From Cetobacterium sp050033475 (GTDB lineage Bacteria; Fusobacteriota; Fusobacteriia; Fusobacteriales; Fusobacteriaceae), in NCBI RefSeq assembly GCF_050033475.1, contig NZ_CP188319.1, positions 310,001-374,000 of the forward strand: 64,000 bases of DNA, read 5' to 3'. Of this stretch, positions 1-9,122 are shown one piece after another; the first letter of the stretch is position 1, and every line of letters begins with the position of its first letter. The notes under the pieces were generated by a model. That model was not told where the DNA came from. It saw only the letters and a list, made by a program, of their open reading frames with translations, and made no database searches. The position numbers and the translations under genes were made by a program.

Positions 1-835
1 TATTTTCTACAAATACTTCAGCACATCTTTTTGCTAAGTTTCTAACTCTTAATATATATGCCATTCTCTCTGTAGTTGAAATAGCTCCTCTTGAATCTAA
101 TACGTTAAAAGCATGAGAACATTTTAAAACATAATCATATGCTGGTAATACTAAACTTTCATCTAAAGCTTTTATAGCTTCTTGCTCATATTCATCAAAC
201 CAATTAAAATGTTTGTCTAATGATGCAACTTCAAAAGAATATTTAGAATTTTCATACTCATATTGATATCTCATATCTCCATATTTTATTCCTGGTGCCC
301 ACTCTAAATCATAAACATTTTCTTTATTTTGAATATATAAAGCTAATCTCTCTAATCCATAAGTAATTTCTACAGGTACTATATCAAGCTCTAATCCTCC
401 AACCTGTTGGAAATATGTAAACTGAGTTACTTCCATACCATTTAACCATACTTCCCATCCTAATCCCCAAGCTCCTAAAGTTGGAGATTCCCAGTCATCT
501 TCTACAAAACGAATATCATGTTTTTCAGGCTCTATTCCTAATACTCTTAAAGAGTCTAAGTATAACTCTTGAATATTAGAAGGAGAAGGCTTCATTATAA
601 CTTGGAATTGATGATGTTGATAAACTCTATTAGGGTTTTCTCCATATCTTCCATCTTTCGGTCTTCTTGATGGTTCTACATATGCCACATGCCATGGCTC
701 AGGTCCTAAAGACATTAGGAATGTATTTGGGTTAAAAGTTCCTGCTCCTGTCTCTATATCATAAGGGTTTCCGATGATACACCCTTTTGAACTCCAGTAC
801 TGTTGAAGAGCAAATATCATCTCTTGAAATGTCAT
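1..835 (-). CDS. glyQ: Glycyl-tRNA synthetase alpha subunit, 3' end missing
   Basis: Class II synthetase subunit of the alpha2-beta2 GlyRS; charges tRNA-Gly together with the beta subunit GlyS. The minus strand translates to a protein beginning MTFQEMIFALQQYW, followed by family hallmarks such as GCIIGNPYDIETGAGT, LGPEPWHVAYVEPSRRP and YQHHQFQVIMKPSP. The ATG at 835-833 is preceded by AGGAGG about 8 bases upstream. About 278 codons are present, and the gene runs off the left edge close to its usual length of roughly 290. It is the last visible gene of the tex-kinase-ileS-lspA-glyQ run and starts 11 bases after lspA ends. glyS is expected next, outside the window. Confidence 0.95.
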   Translation of the reverse strand, partial: MTFQEMIFALQQYWSSKGCIIGNPYDIETGAGTFNPNTFLMSLGPEPWHVAYVEPSRRPKDGRYGENPNRVYQHHQFQVIMKPSPSNIQELYLDSLRVLGIEPEKHDIRFVEDDWESPTLGAWGLGWEVWLNGMEVTQFTYFQQVGGLELDIVPVEITYGLERLALYIQNKENVYDLEWAPGIKYGDMRYQYEYENSKYSFEVASLDKHFNWFDEYEQEAIKALDESLVLPAYDYVLKCSHAFNVLDSRGAISTTERMAYILRVRNLAKRCAEVFVEN

Positions 836-846
836 TTTGTTTCCTC

Positions 847-1299
847 CTATTTTTTCCTTCTTTCTTTTATAAAACTATCTAGAAGTATTAAGGCAACACC
901 TATATTTATCCAAACATCTGCTAAGTTAAATACAAAGGACCAGATGCCTCTAAAGTCAATCATATCCACAACAAATCCTCTGTAAATTCTATCAACTATA
1001 TTACCTATAGCTCCTCCTAAGATAAAGCTATAGCCGAATTTTTCCATTAGTGTAGACTTTTTAAAAGTTTTATAAAAATAAACACCTATGACTATAATAG
1101 CCAATATAGTTAATAGACTTATAATATCTAATTTTCCTTGAAAAAATCCAAAGGCTATACCTCTATTTTTTACATAGGTTAAATGGAAAAACTTTCCTAT
1201 AATAGGGAAAGTTTCTCCTTCAAAAAATCTTGTATCTATTTCAAACTTGGAAAGCTGATCTATAACGACCAATAGCCCGATGAAAATAATATATGGCAT
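847..1299 (-). CDS. lspA: Lipoprotein signal peptidase (signal peptidase II)
   Basis: Inner-membrane aspartyl protease that removes the signal peptide from diacylglyceryl-modified prolipoproteins. The protein has 150 residues, four hydrophobic segments and the family blocks VIDQLSK (near 13), KNRGIAFG (near 44), GGAIGNIVDRI (first catalytic Asp) and FNLADVWINIGV (second catalytic Asp). The N-terminus is short, starting MPYIIFIG directly at the first membrane segment. An AAGGAG ribosome site precedes the ATG. It follows ileS by about 25 bases, an arrangement common in many bacteria (ileS-lspA). Likely substrates in this window are the lipoproteins at 19.0 and 42.0 kb. Confidence 0.95.
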   Translation of the reverse strand: MPYIIFIGLLVVIDQLSKFEIDTRFFEGETFPIIGKFFHLTYVKNRGIAFGFFQGKLDIISLLTILAIIVIGVYFYKTFKKSTLMEKFGYSFILGGAIGNIVDRIYRGFVVDMIDFRGIWSFVFNLADVWINIGVALILLDSFIKERRKK

Positions 1300-1324
1300 T
1301 TTTTTCTCCTTGCTTATTCTAGAA

Positions 1325-4120
1325 TTAATTTTCTAAAACTCCTGCACATCTTGGACAAGTTGTTGGATGCTCTGGATTTTCTCCTAAATCTGTTGAATAT
1401 TTCCAACATCTATCACATTTTTCTCCATCTGCATGGAAAACTTTGAAGTAAGCTATTGGTTGCTCTTCTCCTTTTGTGAAGCTCTCATCTTTTTGTCCTA
1501 CAATTTCTAATTGAGATACAATTAAAACATCTGTTAATAATTTACTATTTTCCATCATAAAATCATTAAGATTCTTATCATCTACAAATATTGAAATTTT
1601 AGCATCTAAAGAGTTTCCAATTATTCTATTTTCTCCTTGTCTTGCTTTTTCTAATACTTTATTAGCATCTTTTCTAATTTTTATAATTTCATTCCATTTA
1701 TTTTCTAAGTCTTCTCTTATATATTCGTCATTATTTTCATACCAAGAAGATAATAAAACTGATTCAGAATCTTTTAAAGTTTCTGGTAAAGTTGTCCAAA
1801 TTTCCTCAGCTGTGAAAGAAAGTATTGGAGAAATCATTTTAGTTAATGTAACTAAGATTTCTGACATTACTGTTTGTGCTGATCTTCTTGCCATTGAATC
1901 TGTCTTTTCAGTATATAATCTATCTTTAATTATATCTAAATAGAATGCTGACATATCAATTCCTGCAAAATAATGAATCTCTTGGAATAAATTATAGAAT
2001 TCATATTTTTCATATGATTCTGTAACTACTCTTTTTAATTTTTCTAATTTATGTAAAGCCCACTTATCTATCTCTGTTAAATGCTCATAAGCTACTTTAT
2101 CAGTTGCTGGATTGAAATCAGATGCATTTCCTAAAATATATCTAGCTGTATTTCTAACTCTTCTATAAGCTTCTGCCATCTGCTTTAATATATTATCAGA
2201 AATTTTTACATCTTCTCTATAGTCAACTGAAGCACACCATAATCTTAAGATATCCGCTCCGTAAACTTTTATTACATCCTCTGGGGCTACAACGTTTCCA
2301 ACAGATTTAGACATTTTCTTTCCTTCTCCATCGTTAACAAATCCATGAGTTAAAAGCATTTTATAAGGAGCATCTCCTGTTGATCCTACTGAAGTTAATA
2401 ATGATGTTTGGAACCATCCTCTATGCTGATCTGATCCCTCTAAGTATAAATCAGCTGGTCTATGTAATCCTTCTCTTGTTTCTAATACTGATCTATGAGA
2501 AACTCCTGAGTCAAACCAAACGTCCATTATATTTGTTTCTTTTCTTAATTCTACACCTTTTAAGTTATATTTTTCTAATAACTCATCACCAATTAATTCT
2601 TCTGCTGAATATTTTACCCAAGCTGCTGATCCTTCTTTTTTAACTATTGAAATTACTCTATCTAAAATTTCTCTTTCAAATATTTCTTTTCCTGTAGCTT
2701 CATTATAGAATACTGGAATTGGTACTCCCCATACTCTTTGTCTAGAGATACACCAGTCAGGTCTTGATTCTAGCATAGAACCTATTCTATTTCTTCCCCA
2801 CTCAGGTACAAACTTAACATCTTCTAAAACTTTTAAAGATTTCTCTCTTAAATCAGATCCTTCACATCTTACAAACCACTGCTCTGTAGCTCTAAATATT
2901 ACTGGAGTTTTTGATCTCCAATCATGTGGATATGAATGTTCAAAATCTTTATGATGTAATAAATGACCTGTTTCTGTTAAGTATTCTATTATAACTTTAT
3001 TAGCTTTTTTATAGAATAATCCAGCAAAAGGACCTGCTTCTTCAGTTAAAACACCTTTATTATTTATAGGAGAAATTATTGGTAATCCATATCTTGTTCC
3101 TACTACATAGTCATCTTGTCCATGTCCAGGGGCTGTATGAACTGCTCCTGTTCCTGCGTCAGCAGTTACGTGAGTTCCTAAAATTATTTTTCCTGTTCTA
3201 TCTAAGAATGGATGCTTATATGTTGTTAATTCTAAATCCGCACCTACAAACTCTTTTATTAATTCAGGATTTTCAATTTTCATTTCTGCAAAAGCTTTAT
3301 CTGCTAAAACTTTAGCTAAAATTAAGTTTCCTTTTTCTGTTTTATATACTCCATATTCAAATTCTGGATTTAGAGATATCGCAACGTTAGCTGGTAATGT
3401 CCAAGGTGTTGTTGTCCATATAACTATATAAGTTGTTTCAGTTAATCCTAATTTTTCTAAAACATCATTATTAGCTTCCATTTTTACATAGATTGAAGGT
3501 GACATATGATTTTTATATTCAATTTCAGCTTCTGCTAAGGCTGTTTCAGTTACTGGAGACCAATAAATTGGTTTTAATCCTTTGAATATATATCCATTTT
3601 CATATAATTCTCCAAATACTTCCAATTGTTTTGCTTCATATTCTGGATTTAAAGTTAAATATGGATGATCCCAATCTGCTAGAATTCCTAATCTTTTAAA
3701 TCCTTCTTTTTGAGTTTCAACCCATTTTTTAGCATAAGCTGTACACTCTCTTCTAATTTCTAAAGGAGACATCTCCTTCATTTTTTCACCTAATTTTTCA
3801 CTAACTTTTAGTTCAATAGGTAGTCCATGTGTATCCCATCCAGGTACATATGGTGCGTTATATCCAGATAATCTCTTATATTTTAAAATTATATCTTTTA
3901 AAATTTTATTAAGAGCGTGTCCTATATGAATTCCACCGTTTGCATATGGTGGTCCATCGTGTAAAATAAAGCTTTTAGTACCTTTATTTAATCCCTTTTG
4001 ATATATTTCATCCTCATACCATTTCTTTAAGATATTTGGTTCCTTATTTGGCAGATTTGCTTTCATCTGAAAACTTGTCTTTGGAAGGTTTAAGGTTGTT
4101 CCATAATCTTTTTCTGACAT
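1325..4120 (-). CDS. ileS: Isoleucyl-tRNA synthetase
   Basis: Class Ia synthetase that charges tRNA-Ile and edits Val-tRNA-Ile. At 931 residues it is full length. The signature HIGH is at 65-68 and KMSKS at 602-606. The editing domain lies between them, with TTTPWTLPAN near 236-245 and GTGAVHTAPGHGQDD near 323-337. The C-terminus carries a four-cysteine zinc module (CDRCW and CPRC), as in bacterial-type IleRS. Its ATG overlaps the stop codon of the upstream kinase by one base (TAATG), so the two are probably translationally coupled. No T-box leader is visible, as expected for an internal operon gene. Confidence 0.97.
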   Translation of the reverse strand: MSEKDYGTTLNLPKTSFQMKANLPNKEPNILKKWYEDEIYQKGLNKGTKSFILHDGPPYANGGIHIGHALNKILKDIILKYKRLSGYNAPYVPGWDTHGLPIELKVSEKLGEKMKEMSPLEIRRECTAYAKKWVETQKEGFKRLGILADWDHPYLTLNPEYEAKQLEVFGELYENGYIFKGLKPIYWSPVTETALAEAEIEYKNHMSPSIYVKMEANNDVLEKLGLTETTYIVIWTTTPWTLPANVAISLNPEFEYGVYKTEKGNLILAKVLADKAFAEMKIENPELIKEFVGADLELTTYKHPFLDRTGKIILGTHVTADAGTGAVHTAPGHGQDDYVVGTRYGLPIISPINNKGVLTEEAGPFAGLFYKKANKVIIEYLTETGHLLHHKDFEHSYPHDWRSKTPVIFRATEQWFVRCEGSDLREKSLKVLEDVKFVPEWGRNRIGSMLESRPDWCISRQRVWGVPIPVFYNEATGKEIFEREILDRVISIVKKEGSAAWVKYSAEELIGDELLEKYNLKGVELRKETNIMDVWFDSGVSHRSVLETREGLHRPADLYLEGSDQHRGWFQTSLLTSVGSTGDAPYKMLLTHGFVNDGEGKKMSKSVGNVVAPEDVIKVYGADILRLWCASVDYREDVKISDNILKQMAEAYRRVRNTARYILGNASDFNPATDKVAYEHLTEIDKWALHKLEKLKRVVTESYEKYEFYNLFQEIHYFAGIDMSAFYLDIIKDRLYTEKTDSMARRSAQTVMSEILVTLTKMISPILSFTAEEIWTTLPETLKDSESVLLSSWYENNDEYIREDLENKWNEIIKIRKDANKVLEKARQGENRIIGNSLDAKISIFVDDKNLNDFMMENSKLLTDVLIVSQLEIVGQKDESFTKGEEQPIAYFKVFHADGEKCDRCWKYSTDLGENPEHPTTCPRCAGVLEN

Positions 4121-6504
4121 TATAAATTATCCTCCTTATATGCATTTAATGTTATTTTTACTTCTGTTCCCTCATTATATTTAGAAAAAAACTTAATTAC
4201 TCCTACATGTTCCTTTATAATCTGATGTACAAAAGATAAGCCAAGGCCTGGTGTTTCATCACTATAACTTATAAATGGTTGATGTATTGATTTTAGTTGT
4301 TCTGGAGTCATTCCTATTCCATTATCTATAATTTGAATTTTTATTTTTTCTACTCTTCTATCCTTCGATACATTTATATTGATCTTTTTATTTACCTGTT
4401 TTGATCTTTCCAAAGCATCCACAGCATTATTAATAAGTTCTACAAAAGCTTTTTTTAAGTTTATACTATCTCCTTGAATTTTTCCAGTGTAATTACTAAA
4501 ATAAGATATTGTTATTCCTGAATTTTCAATTCTTTTCTTTAAAGAATTTATAACATCTTGAATTAATAAATCTAAATTTATCTCTTCAAAAGTTCTTTTC
4601 TTAAAGTTAGCATAAGCTCTTAAAGTATCATTTTCTTTTTGAATTTTTTCTAAAGTTGGCTTTAAATCTCTTAATTTTACTGCAATTTCTTCAGGGGTAT
4701 CACCATGTTGATAAATTTTAAAAAGTTCTTCTATAAATCCACCTCTAACACTTAAAAAACGTTCTGCTAATTTTTCAATTGTTAGTGTTCTTTCATTCTC
4801 TATTCTATCCTCTTCTAAAACTTTATTCTGCATTCTAACAGAAATATTCATTGAAAGAAGATTTAATAACTCTATTTCCTCTAAGGATATTTGCTTATTT
4901 CTAGTATAATAATCAACTAAAATTACTCCTGAATATCTATTTGCATTATATATTGGAAACATAAAGAAATTATTCAAGCCTATACTTTTTAATAAATCAC
5001 TACCTAAATTATGCTTATATCCCTTATCATTAAAATAAACTATTTTTCTATCCATTAAAGCTTCACTTAAAAGATTTTCCCTATTAAAAGGAATTTTCAT
5101 AAAAGTTACCAATTCATTTAATTCATCTATTTGAAATTTAAATCCAGTGCAACTTTCCTTTTCTTTTAAAATATCTGCCTTTTGATCTTTAATTATACTA
5201 TTTATATAAGTATATTCCCCAACTAAACAATCTCTCTCTCTACTATATCTAAAGAACATAGCTCTGCTATATCCTAAACCTATTTCAGATGTGAAAGCTC
5301 CCATTAAATCCTTAACAGTACTTGAAATATCCTCTTCTATATGAATTCCTATTAAAAGTTTATCAATAGCTTCTATTCTCTCAAGGTTTTCAAATAATTT
5401 TTTATTTTGATTTTCTAATTCTTTTTGAGTCATCAAAATTTTATCCAACATTGCTTTTACTGAATTGGATAAAGTTCTTATTTCTCCAGAACCTACAACA
5501 GGTACCTCTATATCATAATCTCCGTCACTAACTTTTGTTGCTAAATCTGCAATTTTAGTTAGTGGATATAATAGTTTTTTGAAAATTTTAGTTGTTATTG
5601 TTGATGCAATTATTATAACCAAGATAACAAGAATTGTAACAAATATTGAAACCATTGTTTTTGTTCTTATCAATGTTTCCTTCGAAATTGCAATTCCAAA
5701 ACTTCCAATATATTCATTATTATAATTATTTAAAGTATATAAAGCCATGTAATAAGGCTTTCCATCTATTTCTTTATTTTTATAATAATATTTATATTCT
5801 CTCAATCTTAAATCATCATATATTTTTTTATTTAAAAAAGGTTCACCTCTATAATACTTAAGCTCACCTTTATCAAATTTATCATCAACTAATAAAAATA
5901 CCTTATCTCGATAATTCAATTCTAAAAAATTCTTTAAACTTTGAATTAAAGATATATCTACAGGAATAGATATAACTAAATATGTCTTTTTTCCATTTTG
6001 ATAATATGGAACTGCTATTCTTGCATAGATATCATCATTTATTTTTACAAGATAATATCCCATATCTTCATATTCTTTTTTATATATATTTCTAATTAAA
6101 ATTTTACTATTTTTCTCTGTTAGAGTTCTTAAAACATCAATATTTCCAGCTTCTCCTAAAATCTTTCCCTCTTCTGACAGAATTGTTATTACAGAATCAT
6201 AATAATTTTTAAAATTCTTTTTATTCAATTCTTCTTTTATTTCTTCAGCTGCTATCTGATAAGACCTTGAATCCTCTGAACTTCTGGAACATTGATATAA
6301 ATCATCTCTAATTTTATTTAAATATCCTTGATAACCCCTAGCTAATAGTATTATTTTATCTCTAGCAACTCCAACAACTCTGGCTTCCATATCTTTAAAT
6401 GTTATAAAAGTCAAAACTGCTGTAATTAAAATTGCTGTTAAAATAATTGCTATATCATTATAAAAAACTATTCTTAAAAGAAGTGAATTCTTTTTTATTT
6501 TCAT
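4120..6504 (-). CDS. Membrane sensor histidine kinase-like protein, atypical DHp region
   Basis: Predicted transmembrane signalling kinase of 794 residues. The order is: TM1 about 12-36, extracytoplasmic sensor (Cache-like, inferred from layout) about 37-280, TM2 about 284-305, HAMP about 305-360, a GAF-like region about 380-555, a short helical region, then a clear HATPase_c domain. The ATPase boxes are intact: ELINNAVDAL (N box, near 689-698), IIDNGIGM (G1, near 725-732) and PGLGLSFV (G2, near 752-759). No His followed by Glu or Asp is visible in the 560-650 stretch where the phospho-acceptor helix should be; the only His there is H600 in YQHGD. No response regulator is adjacent. It sits between tex (2-base gap) and ileS (1-base overlap). 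Ligand and output are unknown. Confidence 0.85.
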   Translation of the reverse strand: MKIKKNSLLLRIVFYNDIAIILTAILITAVLTFITFKDMEARVVGVARDKIILLARGYQGYLNKIRDDLYQCSRSSEDSRSYQIAAEEIKEELNKKNFKNYYDSVITILSEEGKILGEAGNIDVLRTLTEKNSKILIRNIYKKEYEDMGYYLVKINDDIYARIAVPYYQNGKKTYLVISIPVDISLIQSLKNFLELNYRDKVFLLVDDKFDKGELKYYRGEPFLNKKIYDDLRLREYKYYYKNKEIDGKPYYMALYTLNNYNNEYIGSFGIAISKETLIRTKTMVSIFVTILVILVIIIASTITTKIFKKLLYPLTKIADLATKVSDGDYDIEVPVVGSGEIRTLSNSVKAMLDKILMTQKELENQNKKLFENLERIEAIDKLLIGIHIEEDISSTVKDLMGAFTSEIGLGYSRAMFFRYSRERDCLVGEYTYINSIIKDQKADILKEKESCTGFKFQIDELNELVTFMKIPFNRENLLSEALMDRKIVYFNDKGYKHNLGSDLLKSIGLNNFFMFPIYNANRYSGVILVDYYTRNKQISLEEIELLNLLSMNISVRMQNKVLEEDRIENERTLTIEKLAERFLSVRGGFIEELFKIYQHGDTPEEIAVKLRDLKPTLEKIQKENDTLRAYANFKKRTFEEINLDLLIQDVINSLKKRIENSGITISYFSNYTGKIQGDSINLKKAFVELINNAVDALERSKQVNKKININVSKDRRVEKIKIQIIDNGIGMTPEQLKSIHQPFISYSDETPGLGLSFVHQIIKEHVGVIKFFSKYNEGTEVKITLNAYKEDNL

Positions 6505-6506
6505 CT

Positions 6507-8672
6507 TTATAATCCCTTCTTAGTTAGGGTTACCCTTTCTCTTTCTCTATCTATATCCTTGACTTTAACTTTTATTATTTGTCCTACTGCTAAAACCTTA
6601 TTGGGATCATCAATAAATTTTTCTGAAATCTCTGATATATGTAATAATGCATCATTTTTTAATCCAATATCTATAAAAGCTCCAAATTTAACAACATTTC
6701 TAACTGTTCCCTCTAAATCCATTCCTGGTTTTAAATTATCTAAATTTAATATATCTGATCTCAATATAGGTTTTTCTAATTCCTCTCTTGGGTCTATTCT
6801 TTCACCCTTAAGAGCTTCGTAAATATCTTTAACTGTTTCAAAGCCATAATTATTTTCTTTTATAAACTTTTCAATAGAGAAATTCTTTAATAATTCTCTA
6901 GCTCCAGCTAAATTATCTCCATATTCTTTTAAAGATATTCCTACAGTTTTTAAAATCTCTTCTGCTATTCCATAGGATTCTGGATGGATTATTGTATTAT
7001 CTAAGACATTTTTTCCATCTAATATAACTAAAAATCCTGCCATTTGTTCATAGGCTTTAGCTCCAATCCCCTTTACCTTTAAAAGTTCTTTTCTATCTTT
7101 AAATCTTCCATTATCTTTTCTATAATCCACAATATTTTTAGCAATATTCTTTTTTATACCAGATACATGGGATAATAAAGCCCAAGAAGCTGTATTTAAG
7201 TTAATTCCAACTTTATTAACCACATACTCTATAACTTCTTCTAAAGATTGATCCAATTGCTTTTGGTTTACGTCATGTTGATACATACCTACCCCTATTG
7301 ACTTAGGATCAATTTTTACTAATTCTGCCAAAGGATCTTGAATTCTTCTTCCTATAGATATTGCACCTCTCACAGTAACATCTAAATCTGGAAATTCTTC
7401 AGCTGCAATTTTTGAAGCAGAATAAATTGACGCTCCAGCTTCATTACCAATTATATATTTTACATTACTTTTATATTTTCTTAATAGTTCTGCTACAAAA
7501 CTTTCTGTTTCTCTAGAAGCAGTTCCATTACCAATTACAATCAAATCTATTTTATGTTTATCTATAAAATCTATTATTTTTTTCTCTGCATTTTTTAATT
7601 GAGATTCATTATGCATATCTTTCACTAAATAAAGAACTGTATCCTCTTTATAAAAACCTTCTTTATCTATTATAACAGTCTTGCATCCAGTTCTATATCC
7701 TGGATCTAAAGCTAAAACATTTTTTTCTTTTAATGGAGGTTGCATCAATAGATTTTTTAAATTTTCTTTAAAGATAGAAATTGCTTCTAATTCAGCTTTT
7801 TCACTTAATATGTTTCTTACTTCTCTTTCTATAGAAGGTAAGATTAATCTATCTAAAGAATCTTTTATTATTTCTGAATAAAAATCTTTTAAATTTTTAT
7901 TTTGATAATCTTTCAATATAAATCTTTCAATTTCTTCTCTCTTTAGTTCTTCTAAAATTAAAGAAATATTTAAAATCTCTTCTTTTTCTCCTCTATTTAA
8001 AGCTAATATTCTATGAGATAATATTTTTCCTATTGGTTCTTGATATTCATAATAATCCCCATAAATTTTCTTAGGATCTAACTCTACAGCTTTTTTAGAA
8101 ACTTTTGAGATTATTAAAGAATTTTTTAACATATATTCTCTAATATATTCTCTATAAGTAGGATTTTCAGAAAGTTCTTGGGCTAGAATTAATTTTCCGC
8201 CTTCTATGGCTTTTTCTACATTTTCAACTTCTTCAGTTATAAATTCCTGTGCAAACTCTTCTAATTCTTTTAAATCTTTAGCTATATATATATGCCTAGC
8301 AACTGGTTCTAATCCCATTTCCTTTGCTATATCAGCCTTTGTTTTTCTTTTCTTTTTATAAGGAAAATATAAATCTTCCAATGTTTGCAATTTTTCAGCT
8401 ATTAAAATAGCTTTTCTTAATTCTTCTGTAAGTTTTCCTTGTTCATCAATTAATCTTATTATTTCTTCTTTTCTTTTTTCAAGATTTCTCAAATAAGTTA
8501 TTTCTTCAAGTATTTCCCCGATCTTTACTTCATCTAAATTTCCTGTAACTTCTTTTCTATATCTAGCTATAAAAGGAACTGTTGCTCCCTCATCCAATAA
8601 AGCTACAGTATTTTTTACCTGTTCAATTTTTAAACTTAATTTTTTGCCTACAATTTCTAAGAGGTCTTTCAT
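6507..8672 (-). CDS. tex: Tex-family S1 RNA-binding protein
   Basis: Cytoplasmic nucleic-acid-binding protein related to Spt6 and implicated in transcription or RNA handling. The 721-residue protein has the full Tex layout: N-terminal helical domain with the conserved start region (ATVPFIARYRKEVTG near 30-44), YqgF/RNase H-like domain beginning at NVLALDPGYRTG, tandem helix-hairpin-helix region (GIKKNIAKNIV and VKGIGAKAYEQ) and a C-terminal S1 domain (GTVRNVVKFGAFIDIG). It is first in a run continuing into the sensor kinase, ileS, lspA and glyQ. A promoter with a TATAAT -10 box lies about 40 bases upstream. The ribosome site is a plain G-run (GGGGGG) rather than AGGAGG. Confidence 0.93.
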   Translation of the reverse strand: MKDLLEIVGKKLSLKIEQVKNTVALLDEGATVPFIARYRKEVTGNLDEVKIGEILEEITYLRNLEKRKEEIIRLIDEQGKLTEELRKAILIAEKLQTLEDLYFPYKKKRKTKADIAKEMGLEPVARHIYIAKDLKELEEFAQEFITEEVENVEKAIEGGKLILAQELSENPTYREYIREYMLKNSLIISKVSKKAVELDPKKIYGDYYEYQEPIGKILSHRILALNRGEKEEILNISLILEELKREEIERFILKDYQNKNLKDFYSEIIKDSLDRLILPSIEREVRNILSEKAELEAISIFKENLKNLLMQPPLKEKNVLALDPGYRTGCKTVIIDKEGFYKEDTVLYLVKDMHNESQLKNAEKKIIDFIDKHKIDLIVIGNGTASRETESFVAELLRKYKSNVKYIIGNEAGASIYSASKIAAEEFPDLDVTVRGAISIGRRIQDPLAELVKIDPKSIGVGMYQHDVNQKQLDQSLEEVIEYVVNKVGINLNTASWALLSHVSGIKKNIAKNIVDYRKDNGRFKDRKELLKVKGIGAKAYEQMAGFLVILDGKNVLDNTIIHPESYGIAEEILKTVGISLKEYGDNLAGARELLKNFSIEKFIKENNYGFETVKDIYEALKGERIDPREELEKPILRSDILNLDNLKPGMDLEGTVRNVVKFGAFIDIGLKNDALLHISEISEKFIDDPNKVLAVGQIIKVKVKDIDRERERVTLTKKGL

Positions 8673-8712
8673 GTACGTTTTCCCCCCATATTTTTATAAA
8701 TAAACTGTTAGT

Positions 8713-8742
8713 ATTATATCATATTTAAACTTATATTGTCTA
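8713..8742 (-). promoter_or_regulatory. Promoter for tex operon
   Basis: On the minus strand, TAGACA (8742-8737) and TATAAT (8718-8713) are separated by 18 bases. They lie in the gap between the rpsP terminator and tex, so they would start the tex-kinase-ileS-lspA-glyQ transcript. Confidence 0.55.
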
Positions 8743-8753
8743 ATAAAAGCAGT

Positions 8754-8788
8754 AAAAAAAGAGACCTTATACACCGTATAAAGTCTCT
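8754..8788 (-). terminator. Intrinsic terminator after rpsP
   Basis: Hairpin of AGAGAC (8760-8765) with GTCTCT (8783-8788), extended by six inner pairs past one mismatch, with a 3-base loop. On the minus strand it is followed by a run of seven T (8760-8754). It ends the ylxM-ffh-rpsP transcript. Confidence 0.85.
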
Positions 8789-8803
8789 GAAAACTCTTAG
8801 TTA

Positions 8804-9067
8804 TTACTTTCTTTTTGCTTCTTCGAATTTAGCCCATACTCCAGCTTTATCTAATAAAGATTTAACTGTTCTTGTAGGTTGAGCTCCGTTCATTAAGAAC
8901 TTTACAATTTCCTCTTCTTTTAAAGCTACTTTAGAATCCTCTAATGGATAGTAGTTTCCTAAGTAAGCTACTGCTTTACCGTCTCTTTTAGAAAGAGCTT
9001 CCATAGCTGCTAATCTGTATACAGGTCTCTTCTTGCTTCCCATTCTTGTTAATCTTAATTTTAACAT
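8804..9067 (-). CDS. rpsP: 30S ribosomal protein S16
   Basis: Small-subunit assembly protein. The 87-residue product has the family start MLKLRLTRMGSKKRP followed by YRLAAMEA, and ends in KFEEAKRK, all matching S16. An AAGGAG ribosome site precedes the ATG. It follows ffh by about 55 bases. In many bacteria rpsP leads into rimM-trmD-rplS; here a strong terminator follows directly, so those genes must be elsewhere. Confidence 0.97.
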   Translation of the reverse strand: MLKLRLTRMGSKKRPVYRLAAMEALSKRDGKAVAYLGNYYPLEDSKVALKEEEIVKFLMNGAQPTRTVKSLLDKAGVWAKFEEAKRK

Positions 9068-9122
9068 AAAAAATCACTTCTCCTTTTATTTTCTTTAATA
9101 ATTTATTTGATAATCCAATTTA

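Noticed and set aside
1..4120. T-box riboswitch for ileS or glyQ
   Set aside because: Both genes are internal to an operon with 0-26 base gaps, leaving no room for a T-box leader.
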